Positions 41,716 through 50,855 are shown, counted from the first letter of the stretch. The stretch is 64,000 nt of DNA from Bacteroidales bacterium UBA7258 (GCA_002472565.1 DKSK01000027.1:225010-289009); one strand, 5' to 3'. The notes: a model not told the origin generated them from the letters alone. Numbers and translations: made by a program.

Positions 41716-42609
41716 CTACGAAAGATTCTCGACGGCCGGGTTGAAATGGCCGAGGATGCTGTCGGAATAGGTCTTGGAGACAGGTATCGGCTTGATGGCA
41801 TCGTTTTCAAGCACTATGACATAGCCGTCTTTCTCCTTGCGCAGAACCTTCACCTTGTCAAGATTGACAATGTACTTTCTGTGGCAGCGTGCGAGACTGC
41901 TGCCGCTGAAGCTCTCCTCAACCGTCTTTAGGCGGCAGCGCAGCATATATTTCTTGAGCTCTCCCTCGCTATCCGTGTACCAGACAATAATATAATTGTC
42001 ATCAGACTCAATGAAATAGAGATTCGAGAGACTGACTGAAAGCTTCATCACCCCGCTGTTGTCGAAAAGGGTGATCTTTTTCTCTTCCGCCGGAGCAACA
42101 GGCTCATCAGAAACGATGTTCCTGTAATTCATGAGCCTGATAGTGTTATTCTTGTCGATGATGGCGAAATACATCCCCGCTATGATTTCAGGAATTATCA
42201 GAGACATGAAGGCATAGACCAGCGAATTGAGAAAAATCTCGCCTATTCTCTCCCCTTCATGCAGCCTGATGATTCCGAACCTGTCGCCGAGCTGGGAGAA
42301 AATGACATAAAGAAGGCAGATGACCACCATCTCGGTCAAATTCCACAGACCGTACTGCAACAAGGTCAGTTTCATGCTCCTGGTCGCATACATCACTCTC
42401 TTGCTGATAATGATGACGACAAGGCCGATAAGGAAAAAGGCGGCCGTGAAGGCGAAGGCCAGGGAGCCTCCGAGCTCGAACCAGGCATTGTGCGAGAACG
42501 GAATGCTCACGAGCATGAAGACAAGCGAAAAGAAAGCCGTGAAAGTCACGGTTCCGATCAGCTGATATTTGCTTCTCAGATAAGAAGGAATCTCATCCTT
42601 AAGGCTCAT
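41716..42609 (-). CDS. Membrane-bound LytTR transcriptional regulator
   Basis: A 297-residue protein. Residues 15-155 hold four hydrophobic segments (LIGTVTFTAFFSLVFMLVSI, LGGSLAFAFTAAFFLIGLVV, LTEMVVICLLYVIF, LVYAFMSLIIPEIIAGMYFA). Residues 185-290 form a LytTR DNA-binding domain: LSNLYFIESDDNYIIVWY, then MLRCRLKTVEESF, LARCHRKYIVNLDKV and VLRKEKDGYVIVLEN. LytTR proteins bind pairs of short direct repeats. It faces the fatty acid synthesis cluster across a 269-base gap, so control of that cluster is possible. Confidence 0.87.
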   Translation of the reverse strand: MSLKDEIPSYLRSKYQLIGTVTFTAFFSLVFMLVSIPFSHNAWFELGGSLAFAFTAAFFLIGLVVIIISKRVMYATRSMKLTLLQYGLWNLTEMVVICLLYVIFSQLGDRFGIIRLHEGERIGEIFLNSLVYAFMSLIIPEIIAGMYFAIIDKNNTIRLMNYRNIVSDEPVAPAEEKKITLFDNSGVMKLSVSLSNLYFIESDDNYIIVWYTDSEGELKKYMLRCRLKTVEESFSGSSLARCHRKYIVNLDKVKVLRKEKDGYVIVLENDAIKPIPVSKTYSDSILGHFNPAVENLS

Positions 42610-42629
42610 GGTGCATTCTCCTAGTGTGG

Positions 42630-42637
42630 CAAATATA
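42630..42637 (-). promoter_or_regulatory. TAnnTTTG -7 box for LytTR gene
   Basis: TATATTTG on the minus strand, 20 bases before the ATG at 42609. Confidence 0.7.
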
Positions 42638-42688
42638 CTTCATTCGGATGAGATTTACAAAGGCTGAAGGCCGGCAAAAGGGACTGAA

Positions 42689-42757
42689 TTTCGCCACAAA
42701 AGAGCGGAACTCACCCTCAGAAGGCTGTGAAAATCCCACACCGCTCCACTTCGCCAC
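42689..42757. promoter_or_regulatory. Repeat-flanked dyad between LytTR gene and fabH
   Basis: TTCGCCACA occurs at 42689-42697 and 42749-42757 as a direct repeat. Inside, GAGCGG (42701-42706) and CCGCTC (42740-42745) are inverted, each 3 bases from its flank. It lies upstream of the fabH -7 box; a regulator site or foldable leader of neither gene is possible. Confidence 0.45.
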
Positions 42758-42786
42758 ATTAATTTTCACTCCATATTATTTAGAGG

Positions 42787-42794
42787 TATTTTTG
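42787..42794 (+). promoter_or_regulatory. TAnnTTTG -7 box for fabH
   Basis: TATTTTTG 84 bases before the fabH ATG at 42879. Confidence 0.65.
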
Positions 42795-42878
42795 TGGCAG
42801 TAAATTGGAATCAAAGAGATATCGGATATACTTCTTGCCATACGGCGAAAGAGGGCGATTGAAAAACACAGAAGACAA

Positions 42879-43826
42879 ATGAAGATAATCGGAACAGGCA
42901 GTTCACTGCCGAAAAAGGTCGTGACGAACGACATGCTATCGGAATTTCTCGACACGAGCGACGAGTGGATAGTTCCCCGCACCGGAATACATTCCAGACA
43001 CGTGATCTCCGATGAGGAGATCTGGGAACTCGGTGCCGACGCGGCGAGGAAGGCGCTGGAGATGGCCGGCAAGAAGCCGGAAGACATTGACTACTTCATC
43101 TGCTCGAACGTGGTTACGGAATACATGACTCCGGGTCTGAGCTGCGTTATCTCCTCGATGATCGGACTCTCCTGCCCTTGCATTGACATCAACTGCGCCT
43201 GCCCTGGCTTCATCTTCGCCCTGGACATAGCCGAAACCCACTTCAAGGCAGGGGCCGTGAAGAATGTGCTCATCGTCTGCGCCGAGGAACCGACCAGAAT
43301 GACCAGCTGGCAAGACCGCTCCACCTGCGTTCTCTTCGGAGACGGAGCCGGAGCCGTAGTCCTCACAGAAGGCTGCAACATCAAGGGCATCAAACTCCAT
43401 TCAGAACCTGACCCGACTAAAATATGGCAGAAGCGCAGGCTCATGCCGACTCCATACATCACCAAGGAAGAGGAAGACGTTCCCCTCCAGATGAAGGGGC
43501 GTGAGGTCTTCCGCTTTGCCGTCCAGGCTTCCACCACCCAGGTAGAAGCCCTGCTGGGCGAGATTGGAATGGACAAGTCCGAGGTCTCTTACTACATGGT
43601 TCATCAGGCGAATCTCAGAATCATCAACGCCATCAAACAGTACCTCGGAGAACCTGACGAGAAATTCCCTACCAACATCGCGGATCATGGGAATTCGAGT
43701 TCGGCTTCATGCACCATCCTGCTCGACGAATGCAACCGCAAGGGCATGTTCAAAGAGGGTGATGTTCTGGTTTTCAGCGCCTTCGGTGCTGGCCTCCTGA
43801 GCGGCGCCGCCGTTGTCGAATGGTAG
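42879..43826 (+). CDS. fabH: 3-oxoacyl-ACP synthase III (FabH)
   Basis: A 315-residue thiolase-fold condensing enzyme that starts type II fatty acid synthesis by joining acetyl-CoA (or branched acyl-CoA) with malonyl-ACP. The catalytic triad is visible: Cys108 in NCACPGF, His in VHQANLRIINAI near residue 240, and Asn in DHGNSSSAS near residue 270. The active-site Cys is followed by Pro (C-P-G-F) rather than the more usual Ala or Ser. First in the fab cluster; fabK follows after 101 bases with its own promoter. Confidence 0.94.
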   Translation: MKIIGTGSSLPKKVVTNDMLSEFLDTSDEWIVPRTGIHSRHVISDEEIWELGADAARKALEMAGKKPEDIDYFICSNVVTEYMTPGLSCVISSMIGLSCPCIDINCACPGFIFALDIAETHFKAGAVKNVLIVCAEEPTRMTSWQDRSTCVLFGDGAGAVVLTEGCNIKGIKLHSEPDPTKIWQKRRLMPTPYITKEEEDVPLQMKGREVFRFAVQASTTQVEALLGEIGMDKSEVSYYMVHQANLRIINAIKQYLGEPDEKFPTNIADHGNSSSASCTILLDECNRKGMFKEGDVLVFSAFGAGLLSGAAVVEW

Positions 43827-43896
43827 AGTAAGTGTGCCATATCGTCCATAATGTGGGCGCTAAAGGGTTCATAAAGACTTATTTTGATATTTTTGC

Positions 43897-43904
43897 TAAA
43901 TTTG
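43897..43904 (+). promoter_or_regulatory. TAnnTTTG -7 box for fabK-fabF-fabZ
   Basis: TAAATTTG 23 bases before the ATG at 43928. Confidence 0.7.
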
Positions 43905-43927
43905 CAATTCAGAAAATACACCTATAG

Positions 43928-44875
43928 ATGATAAAAAGCGTAATTTGCGATATCCTCGGCATTGAACGTCCTATTTTCCAGGGCGGAATGGCCTGGATCG
44001 CCGATGCGAAGCTCGCGGCCGCGGTATCCAACGCCGGAGGTCTCGGGCTTATCTCATCAATCAATTTCGGGACCGAAGCCGTAAGGGCGGAAATCAAGAA
44101 GGCCCGTGAACTCACCGACAAGCCTTTCGGCGTAAACATCATGCTGGCGGCGCCGAATGCGGCGGAAATCGCCGACATGGTGGTTGAAGAGGGAGTCAAA
44201 ATCCTCACCACCGGAGCCGGATCTCCCGCCCCTTATGTTGAGAAATGGAAGGCCGCCGGGATCAAGTTCATCCCGGTAATCGCCTCCGTAGCCTATGCCA
44301 TCAAGATGGAAGAACTCGGAGCCACGGCGGTAGTCGCCGAAGGAGCCGAATCCGGCGGACATATCGGCGACAACCATACCATGGCCCTGGTGCCTCAGGT
44401 CGTAGACGCTGTCAAGATCCCGGTTCTTGCAGCCGGCGGAATCTTCGACGGAAGAGGCGCGGCGGCCGCCTTCATGCTGGGCGCCTGCGGGGTACAGTGC
44501 GGAACACGTTTCCTTTTGGCAGATGAATGCCATATCCATGAAGTCTACAAAGAGAGGCTGATCGCGGCCTCAGACGTCAGCACGATTGTTACCGGCAAAT
44601 CTCTCGGGGATGCCGTCCGCTCCCTCAAGACCCCATTCTCCAAGAAATTCTTCAAGATGGAGTATGATCCTTCAATCCCGAAGGAGGAGGTCCTCGAGTT
44701 CGGAAGAGGCTCCATGCGCAAGGCCGTCTTCGACGGAGACCTTTCGGGAGGAAGTTTCCTCGCCGGAGAAGTTGCAGGAATGTGCAAGAAGAAAGAAAGC
44801 GCAAAAGAAATAGTTGACGATATCATGGACGGCGCAGAGAGACTGCTCAAAGGCGCATCAAACCTTATCGCTTAA
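43928..44875 (+). CDS. fabK: Enoyl-ACP reductase II (FabK)
   Basis: A 315-residue FMN-dependent TIM-barrel enzyme of the nitronate monooxygenase/FabK family, reducing trans-2-enoyl-ACP with NAD(P)H. It begins LGIERPIFQGGMAWIAD, then VSNAGGLGLISS near residue 36, AEGAESGGHIGDNHTMALVP near residue 138 (substrate/flavin loop) and VLAAGGIFDGRGAAAAF near residue 160. Its place between fabH and fabF supports FabK rather than a nitronate monooxygenase. FabK is unrelated to FabI and insensitive to triclosan in species where it was tested. The fabF start lies one base after its stop. Confidence 0.9.
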   Translation: MIKSVICDILGIERPIFQGGMAWIADAKLAAAVSNAGGLGLISSINFGTEAVRAEIKKARELTDKPFGVNIMLAAPNAAEIADMVVEEGVKILTTGAGSPAPYVEKWKAAGIKFIPVIASVAYAIKMEELGATAVVAEGAESGGHIGDNHTMALVPQVVDAVKIPVLAAGGIFDGRGAAAAFMLGACGVQCGTRFLLADECHIHEVYKERLIAASDVSTIVTGKSLGDAVRSLKTPFSKKFFKMEYDPSIPKEEVLEFGRGSMRKAVFDGDLSGGSFLAGEVAGMCKKKESAKEIVDDIMDGAERLLKGASNLIA

Positions 44876-44876
44876 T

Positions 44877-46145
44877 ATGGAAGACAAAATCAGAAGAGTT
44901 GTAGTTACAGGAATGGGAGTGATCTCTTCCGTAGGCAACGATGTAAACACTTTTTGGAACAATCTCATCAACGGAGTCTGCGGAATAGACTATATCAAAG
45001 AATTCCCGACTGATGATCTCGAGGTCAAGATCGCCGGAAAGATCAAGGATTTCGATCCTCTCCAGTTCGGTATGGACAAGCCATTCGTCCGCAAACAGGA
45101 CAAATTCACGCAGTACGGCATGGCGGCCGCATGGCAGGCCATGAACGATTCGGGGCTCCATTCCGAAGGCGAAAACAAGAACATCGACCCGTTCCGTCTC
45201 GGAACCTATGTAGGCTCCGGTATCGGCGGCTTCGAAACCCAGTACAGGGAAACGGCGAAAATGATCGAGGATCCTTCCGGAAGATGGATCTCCCCTAACT
45301 TCATCCCTACGATGATTTCCAACATCGCCGCGGGACACATTGCCATAAAGCATCACGCCCAGGGCCCTTGCCTTGACATCGTGACAGCCTGCGCAACCTC
45401 CTCACATTGCATCGGCGAAGCCCTCCGGGCCATCCGCCACGGCTATGCAGACGCCATCATCGCCGGAGGCTGCGAGAACGCTACGATTCCGCTCGGAATC
45501 GCCGGTTTCGCCAACGCCAAGGCTCTCACCCACGACTCCGACCCTAAGCACGCCTGCCTTCCGTTCAACCTCAACAGAAAAGGTTTCGTGATGGGCGATG
45601 GCGCCGGCGTTCTCGTTCTTGAGGAGCTGGAGCACGCCAAGCAGCGCGGAGCTAAGATTTACGCCGAGATGGTCGGCTACGGCAACACCTGCGACGCCTA
45701 CCATCCTACGGCTCCGGCTCCTAGCGGAGAACCTCAGGCTGAGTGCATCAGAATCGCTCTGAGGGAGGCCGGCTTCGATGAAACTAAGGACAATGTCTAC
45801 ATCAACGCTCATGGAACCGGGACCCACCTTAACGACGTGGCCGAAACCGTAGCCTATAAGCATGCCTTCGGAGACTTCGCCTACAAGTGCCACATCAGTT
45901 CCACCAAGTCCATGACCGGACACATGTTCGGAGCCGCCGGCGCCGCAGAGGCCATCGCTACCATCCAGGTTCTCCGTACCGGCATCATCCCTCCGACAAT
46001 CAATCTCGACACTCCGGATCCAGAGTGCGATCTGGACTACACTCCTAACAAGGCCGTTAAGTCCGACATTACCCTCGGAATCTCCGACTCTCTGGGCTTC
46101 GGCGGACACGATGCGTGCGTAGCCTTCAGAAAGTACGAGGACTAA
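44877..46145 (+). CDS. fabF: 3-oxoacyl-ACP synthase II (FabF)
   Basis: A 422-residue chain-elongating ketosynthase. Catalytic Cys172 is in VTACATSSHCIGEA, the two His are in INAHGTGT near residue 306 and MTGHMFGAAGAAEA near residue 342. It starts with RRVVVTGMGVISSVGNDV. The gene begins 1 base after fabK and precedes fabZ by 25 bases, so it is co-transcribed with them. It condenses malonyl-ACP with growing acyl-ACP. Confidence 0.96.
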   Translation: MEDKIRRVVVTGMGVISSVGNDVNTFWNNLINGVCGIDYIKEFPTDDLEVKIAGKIKDFDPLQFGMDKPFVRKQDKFTQYGMAAAWQAMNDSGLHSEGENKNIDPFRLGTYVGSGIGGFETQYRETAKMIEDPSGRWISPNFIPTMISNIAAGHIAIKHHAQGPCLDIVTACATSSHCIGEALRAIRHGYADAIIAGGCENATIPLGIAGFANAKALTHDSDPKHACLPFNLNRKGFVMGDGAGVLVLEELEHAKQRGAKIYAEMVGYGNTCDAYHPTAPAPSGEPQAECIRIALREAGFDETKDNVYINAHGTGTHLNDVAETVAYKHAFGDFAYKCHISSTKSMTGHMFGAAGAAEAIATIQVLRTGIIPPTINLDTPDPECDLDYTPNKAVKSDITLGISDSLGFGGHDACVAFRKYED

Positions 46146-46170
46146 GCCAAGACCAATAAAGAAAAGAACG

Positions 46171-46599
46171 ATGGAAACTTATAGCAAAGAAGAAATCAAG
46201 ACGTTCCTCCCTCACAGAGAGCCAATGTTGCTTCTCGATTCCGCTTCCATTGACGATGAGGGCATCGCCCATGGAAAGTACCTAATCAAAGAGGATGAAT
46301 TCTTCACGAGGGGACATTTCCCGGGGAACCCGATTGTTCCGGGCGTAATCCAGTGCGAAATCATGGCCCAGAGCTGCGCCATCTTGGTCAAGGATGAAAT
46401 TCCGGGACACATGACGCTCTACGCCGGGATAGACGGAGTCCGTTTCAAGAACGTGGTCCGTCCGGGCGACCTCTGCGAGACGACTTGCAAACTCATCGAC
46501 CGCCGCGGAGATCTTTTCTTCTGCAGCGCGAAGCTTGAGGTCGGCGGAAAGCTCGCCTGCAGAGGCAAGCTCACCTTCGCCCTTGTGCCTAAGGAATAA
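46171..46599 (+). CDS. fabZ: 3-hydroxyacyl-ACP dehydratase (FabZ type)
   Basis: A 142-residue hot-dog-fold dehydratase. The catalytic His49 is in RGHFPGNPIVPGV and Glu63 is in QCEIMAQSCAIL, with the 14-residue distance of FabZ. It starts FLPHREPMLLLD, the FabZ opening. It makes trans-2-enoyl-ACP for FabK. Length is typical. A bidirectional terminator follows. Confidence 0.93.
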   Translation: METYSKEEIKTFLPHREPMLLLDSASIDDEGIAHGKYLIKEDEFFTRGHFPGNPIVPGVIQCEIMAQSCAILVKDEIPGHMTLYAGIDGVRFKNVVRPGDLCETTCKLIDRRGDLFFCSAKLEVGGKLACRGKLTFALVPKE

Positions 46600-46630
46600 T
46601 CCGATGAATATGCGTCTTCTAGACGCTCTA

Positions 46631-46670
46631 AATAAGTAGGGCGGCCCGTTCTGGGACCGCCCTCCTTATT
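46631..46670. terminator. Bidirectional terminator after fabZ
   Basis: A long stem (AATAAG-AGGGCGG side 46631-46644, CCGCCCT-CTTATT side 46657-46670) with further C/G pairing around the loop. It serves fabZ and the convergent lipoprotein gene. Confidence 0.85.
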
Positions 46671-46691
46671 TATGCCTCTGTCGTTGAAAGG

Positions 46692-48056
46692 CTAGCGGGC
46701 TAAGGATCTGCGGACTTTGTGAGGAGCAGGCGAAGAAGGACGGCGGTAACGCGCAGCCACACGGGACTTCAGTCTCTCGAAGTCGGCCTCGGAAACCTCC
46801 GGCGCCTTAGACTCGGCGCTCTTGGTCATAGTGGCCGGGAAGGTCATATAATAATCCGACATCAGGCTGAAAGAATCGTTCTGACCTGCATCAGAAGGGA
46901 GAAGGAAATAATCCATCCCGGTATAATCTGAGGCAGTCTTGCCGCTTTCGTCAAGCGAATATGTCTTCTCCGCCTTGACCTCCGCGCTTTTTCCATCGGA
47001 AGACAGCTCGCCATAGCCACAGACCTCATTCTCCTGGGTAATGACAAAATTATCCGAACCCTGGCTTACATTCCCGAGGAAATAGAGATCGAAGTGTTTG
47101 TCGGAATTGTCCACCACGTCATAGAGGTACTGATTATAGAAAAGCAAATCGCCGGTAGAAGCCTCAAAGGCGGCCTTGAAAGGAAGATCGTTGAAACCAT
47201 GGAAGCCGTCGACCTCATAATAATAATTGGCCTCGAAGTCTCTAATGGTCACGTTGCAGCTGGCCTCTGAGCCGCTGTTCTGTCCGAAGGTCATTTTCCA
47301 GGTACCGAGCCACTTGGAGAAGGCCGCGCTTGGAGTTTCCTCCTTGACCTCGAACTCGGCCTTTCTGTAAGAGCCGGTCATTGCAGAGCCATCGCTCTTC
47401 ACGCCCAGGGCCACGGCCACATAGGTGCCATGAGTAAGGACGTAGAAGGCGGTGGTAGACCCGCCGTTCGTTATGTTATTGACATAGTTAGGATCCTGCT
47501 TGATTCCGGCCTGGAGCTCGGCGAAAATATCGGCGGCAAGCTTCGAAATGTCGCCGGCATAGCCTCTGTCGGCTTCAGAAGCCGTGAAAATGCTTTTCTC
47601 GATGACGTAGAGATAATAATAGTCCTGGTCGGGAGCCTTCACCTCAATCTCTTCGTAAACTCCGTCTTTTTCGCTGACTCTTCCCTTATAATCGATGGAC
47701 CAGCTGGTATTCTCAGTCAGATCTCCAGACTGCGAGCCAGTTACGGTCACGTTGCAAATCGCCGTGAGGCCTTCGGAACTGGCTATGACCTGAGCTGTTC
47801 CCGCGCCTACCGCGTAGACGGTCCCGTTGTCGACAGTAGCCACCTCAGTGTCGGAAGAAGTCCATGTGATGACCGGGGCATTGAGGGTCCTGGGCGAATA
47901 TGATAAGGAGAGGACGGAAGTTCCGCCCGGAGCGAGAGTCAATGTAGAAGGAGTGACAGAAAGTGATCTGAGTCCCTCTTTGTCATCATTGCCGCCGCAG
48001 GAAGTCATAAGGACCGCCGCCGCAAGGGTCAGCATTGCTAAGAACTTGGCTTTCAT
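46692..48056 (-). CDS. Lipoprotein with bacterial Ig-like (BIG2) domain
   Basis: A 454-residue lipoprotein (signal AAAVLMTSC, Cys20). Residues 30-107 form a BIG2-type Ig domain (LSVTPSTLTLAPGGTSVLSL, VITWTSSDTEVATVDNGTVY, GTAQVIASSEGLTAICNVTV). The remaining two thirds are strand-rich with several aromatic clusters (DQDYYYLYVIE, ANYYYEVDGF). The C-terminus is basic. Such proteins sit on the cell surface or outer membrane in Bacteroidota. Binding partner unknown. It follows queF by 24 bases. Confidence 0.82.
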   Translation of the reverse strand: MKAKFLAMLTLAAAVLMTSCGGNDDKEGLRSLSVTPSTLTLAPGGTSVLSLSYSPRTLNAPVITWTSSDTEVATVDNGTVYAVGAGTAQVIASSEGLTAICNVTVTGSQSGDLTENTSWSIDYKGRVSEKDGVYEEIEVKAPDQDYYYLYVIEKSIFTASEADRGYAGDISKLAADIFAELQAGIKQDPNYVNNITNGGSTTAFYVLTHGTYVAVALGVKSDGSAMTGSYRKAEFEVKEETPSAAFSKWLGTWKMTFGQNSGSEASCNVTIRDFEANYYYEVDGFHGFNDLPFKAAFEASTGDLLFYNQYLYDVVDNSDKHFDLYFLGNVSQGSDNFVITQENEVCGYGELSSDGKSAEVKAEKTYSLDESGKTASDYTGMDYFLLPSDAGQNDSFSLMSDYYMTFPATMTKSAESKAPEVSEADFERLKSRVAARYRRPSSPAPHKVRRSLAR

Positions 48057-48080
48057 AATGGTAGTATGGTATTAAAATGC

Positions 48081-48542
48081 CTATTCATGAGTGGCGAAAC
48101 GATGCTTGGCAAGATCCTCCCACTTTGTCCCGGGGCGTCCGTAATTAGCATAAGGATAGATGCTTATGCCGCCTCTAGGAGTAAAGAAGCCTGTCACTTC
48201 AATATACTTCGGATCCATGAGTTTGACAAGGTCCTTCATAATCTTGTTCACGCAGTCCTCATGGAAGTCACCATGGTTTCGGAAACTGAAGAGATAGAGT
48301 TTAAGGCTCTTACTCTCCACCATCTTCACGTCCGGGACGTAGCTGATGCGGATTTCCGCGAAGTCAGGCTGGCCCGTGATCGGGCAAAGCGAAGTGAACT
48401 CCGGGCAGTTGAAACGCACCCAGTAGTCGTTGTCAGGATGCTTGTTCACGAAGGTCTCAAGCACCTCCGGAGCATAATCCATCTTATACTCCGTCTTTTT
48501 GCCAAGGGCCTTAAGGCCCTCCGATTCTCTTCCTTCAGCCAT
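48081..48542 (-). CDS. queF: NADPH-dependent 7-cyano-7-deazaguanine reductase
   Basis: A 153-residue single-domain (type I, YkvM-like) QueF that reduces preQ0 to preQ1 in queuosine synthesis. The catalytic Cys is in EFTSLCPITGQPDFAEI near residue 54 with its partner Asp in QPDF; the NADPH motif ESKSLKLYLFSFRNHGDFHE is near residue 77. No other queuosine genes and no preQ1 riboswitch were seen nearby. The stop of prfA lies 3 bases away, so it is in the same operon. Confidence 0.95.
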   Translation of the reverse strand: MAEGRESEGLKALGKKTEYKMDYAPEVLETFVNKHPDNDYWVRFNCPEFTSLCPITGQPDFAEIRISYVPDVKMVESKSLKLYLFSFRNHGDFHEDCVNKIMKDLVKLMDPKYIEVTGFFTPRGGISIYPYANYGRPGTKWEDLAKHRFATHE

Positions 48543-48545
48543 AGC

Positions 48546-49640
48546 TTAATCCCCTGCTTCTTTGAGCCTTTCAGCGTTTTCCGCAATCTGAAGCTGCTCT
48601 ATGCAGGCCTCGATATCCCCGTCCATGAAGGCTGGAAGATTGTACATGGACCAGTTGATTCTATGGTCCGTGACTCTGGACTGCGGATAGTTGTAGGTAC
48701 GGATCTTGGCCGAGCGGTCGCCGGAAGACACCATAGTGCGACGCTTTGCGGCGATGCTGTCGAGATATTTTTGATGTTCAAGGTTGTAGACCCTCGAACG
48801 GAGCTCTTCCATGGCCCTGTCATAGTTCTTATGCTGGGAGCGCTCCTCCTGGCACTGGACTACGATTCCTGTCGGGAGATGGGTCAGGCGGACGGCGGAA
48901 TAGGTCGTATTGACGCCCTGGCCGCCAGGTCCGGAGGAGCAGAACAGGTCAAGACGGACATCGTTCGGATTGATCTGGATATCGAACTCTCCAGCCTCAG
49001 GGAAAACGGCCACGGAAGCCGCCGAAGTCTGGATTCTGCCTTGAGTCTCTGTCTGAGGCACTCTCTGGACACGATGGACGCCGGACTCGTATTTCATGAT
49101 TCCATAGACCCCGTCGGTGCTTGATGAGAGTTTGAAGACTATCTTCTTGTAGCCGCCAGAAGTGCCTGGAGTCTCGTCAGAGACCTCAAGCTTCCAGCCC
49201 TTGCGGTCTGCGAACATCGAATACATGCGGAAAAGGTCACCGGCGAAAATCGCCGCCTCATCTCCGCCAGTGCCGCCTCGGATTTCCACCATGGCGTTCT
49301 TGTTGTCGTCCGGATCGGCAGGAATAAGCAGCAACTTGATATTCTGCTCTATTTCCGGAAGTTTCGGCTCAATGTCCTCAATCTCGGCGCGGGCCATCTC
49401 CCGCAGCTCTTCGTCCTTTTCATTGGCGACGATCTCCTTGGCCTCGGCCAATTCATCGAGTTTAGCCTTGTAGTCGAGCCCGGCCTTGATGATCGGCTCA
49501 AGCTCTTTATAGTCTTTGTTGAGCTGGACATACTTTTTCATGTCCTGCATCGCTTCCGGACTCGAAATCTGCTCCTGAAGCGACCGGAATTTATCCTGAA
49601 GGCTCAGGACCTTGTCCAGCAATGAATTGTTATCTGCCAT
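48546..49640 (-). CDS. prfA: Peptide chain release factor 1
   Basis: A 364-residue class I release factor. GVHRVQRVPQTETQGRIQTS near residue 190 is RF1-like rather than RF2-like. The GGQ motif is in SSGPGGQGVNTTYS near residue 235, where the Gln triggers peptide release. No programmed frameshift is present, as expected for RF1. It reads UAA and UAG. Within an operon with the GNAT-like gene and queF. Confidence 0.95.
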   Translation of the reverse strand: MADNNSLLDKVLSLQDKFRSLQEQISSPEAMQDMKKYVQLNKDYKELEPIIKAGLDYKAKLDELAEAKEIVANEKDEELREMARAEIEDIEPKLPEIEQNIKLLLIPADPDDNKNAMVEIRGGTGGDEAAIFAGDLFRMYSMFADRKGWKLEVSDETPGTSGGYKKIVFKLSSSTDGVYGIMKYESGVHRVQRVPQTETQGRIQTSAASVAVFPEAGEFDIQINPNDVRLDLFCSSGPGGQGVNTTYSAVRLTHLPTGIVVQCQEERSQHKNYDRAMEELRSRVYNLEHQKYLDSIAAKRRTMVSSGDRSAKIRTYNYPQSRVTDHRINWSMYNLPAFMDGDIEACIEQLQIAENAERLKEAGD

Positions 49641-49641
49641 A

Positions 49642-50769
49642 TTATTTAATTTTCTTGATGTAGCAGCGGCGCCTCATGAAAAGCTCGTTGCTGTAATGTG
49701 CGCCCCAAGTCTTGGAGGCGCTGTTTGTATCTATCTGAGGGTTGGAAATCACCCATTGCGTACCCAGTTTGCGATAACGGTCGGACATGGAGCAATGGTA
49801 TATAGATGAGACACCCTTGTTCTGCCACTGGGGAACCGCACCGTTGAGCATGAGGTCAATCACACGGTAATCGTTCATGGCGTGGAGTATATGTCTCCAT
49901 CCGAATGGCCAGATTCGGCCCTTCATCTCCTGGAGGGCGAAAGACATAGAAGGGAAGGTGATGGCGAAGGCGACAAGTTCATCATTCTCATCAAGGACAA
50001 TGGCGCTGGACTTGTCGCTGATCATTGAAAAAACGCTCTTCACCTCTTCCTGGATTTCTTCGTCATCGAAGGGAACGAAATTGTAGACCGCCTTGGAGAA
50101 GGATTCGTTATATACCTTGAAGAACTTGGCTATCAGGGCCTTGTCCTTTTTCATGGCATCGATGCTTCCCTCATGGAGATGGTACCTCTCCTTGAGTAGT
50201 TCCGCTATTCTCTTGATCTTCGGTTCCACCTCCTGCTGAGCGTCCATCTTGTACTGGACCCAGTCACATTCGCCCTCAAAGCCAAGCTTCTCCACCAAAT
50301 CATTGTAATATGGGAAATTGTAGAGACAGTTGAAAGGTGGGATATTCCCGAAACCTTCGACAAGCATTCCCTGCTTGCCCATGGTGTTGTAGTAGAGCGG
50401 ACCGTGGATTTCTTCCATTCCCTGCTCCTTGGCCCATTTTTCGGCCGTCCCTAGCAGAAGTTCCGCCACTTGAATGTCATTGATGGTGTCAAACCATCCG
50501 AACCTTGCACGTTTCTTATCATATAGCTCATTGTATCTCGGATTCACCATGCCGCATATTCTTCCCACGACCTTTCCCTGCTCATCCATCGCCAGCCACA
50601 TCTTGTGCGGACAATAGCTGGCGGTATGGCATTTCGTCAAGGACTTCTTTTCCTCCGAATAGATTGCAGGAACCCATTGCGGACAGTCCTTGTAGAGTTC
50701 GTCAGGAAACTTCACGAATTTGTCGAGATCTCTCCCGGTTTTTACTTCTCTGATAGTATATGCAGGCAT
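49642..50769 (-). CDS. GNAT-fold acyltransferase-like protein
   Basis: A 375-residue cytosolic protein conserved in Bacteroidota and related to GNAT N-acetyltransferases. Motif pieces are VVGRICGMVNPRYNE near residue 67, AELLLGTAEKWAKEQGMEEI and HGPLYYNTMGKQGMLVEGF near residue 125, then a second, more divergent half (DELVAFAITFPSMSFAL near residue 260; GVPQWQNKGVSSIYH-like near residue 320). Acceptor unknown. It is the first gene of the operon with prfA, queF and the Ig-like lipoprotein. Confidence 0.72.
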   Translation of the reverse strand: MPAYTIREVKTGRDLDKFVKFPDELYKDCPQWVPAIYSEEKKSLTKCHTASYCPHKMWLAMDEQGKVVGRICGMVNPRYNELYDKKRARFGWFDTINDIQVAELLLGTAEKWAKEQGMEEIHGPLYYNTMGKQGMLVEGFGNIPPFNCLYNFPYYNDLVEKLGFEGECDWVQYKMDAQQEVEPKIKRIAELLKERYHLHEGSIDAMKKDKALIAKFFKVYNESFSKAVYNFVPFDDEEIQEEVKSVFSMISDKSSAIVLDENDELVAFAITFPSMSFALQEMKGRIWPFGWRHILHAMNDYRVIDLMLNGAVPQWQNKGVSSIYHCSMSDRYRKLGTQWVISNPQIDTNSASKTWGAHYSNELFMRRRCYIKKIK

Positions 50770-50855
50770 TTCAAGCTCTAATTATAATTCATTCAGGAGG
50801 TTCCGCTCCGGTTTTTCCGTGCCGGACCATGCGTGGACGCTCTATGAATAATCTG

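Noticed and set aside
43928..44875. Nitronate monooxygenase or IMP dehydrogenase instead of FabK
   Set aside because: Placement between fabH and fabF and the FabK-type motifs make the fatty acid role much more likely.
48060..48600. preQ1 riboswitch for queF
   Set aside because: queF follows prfA after 3 bases in an operon; there is no leader to hold one.
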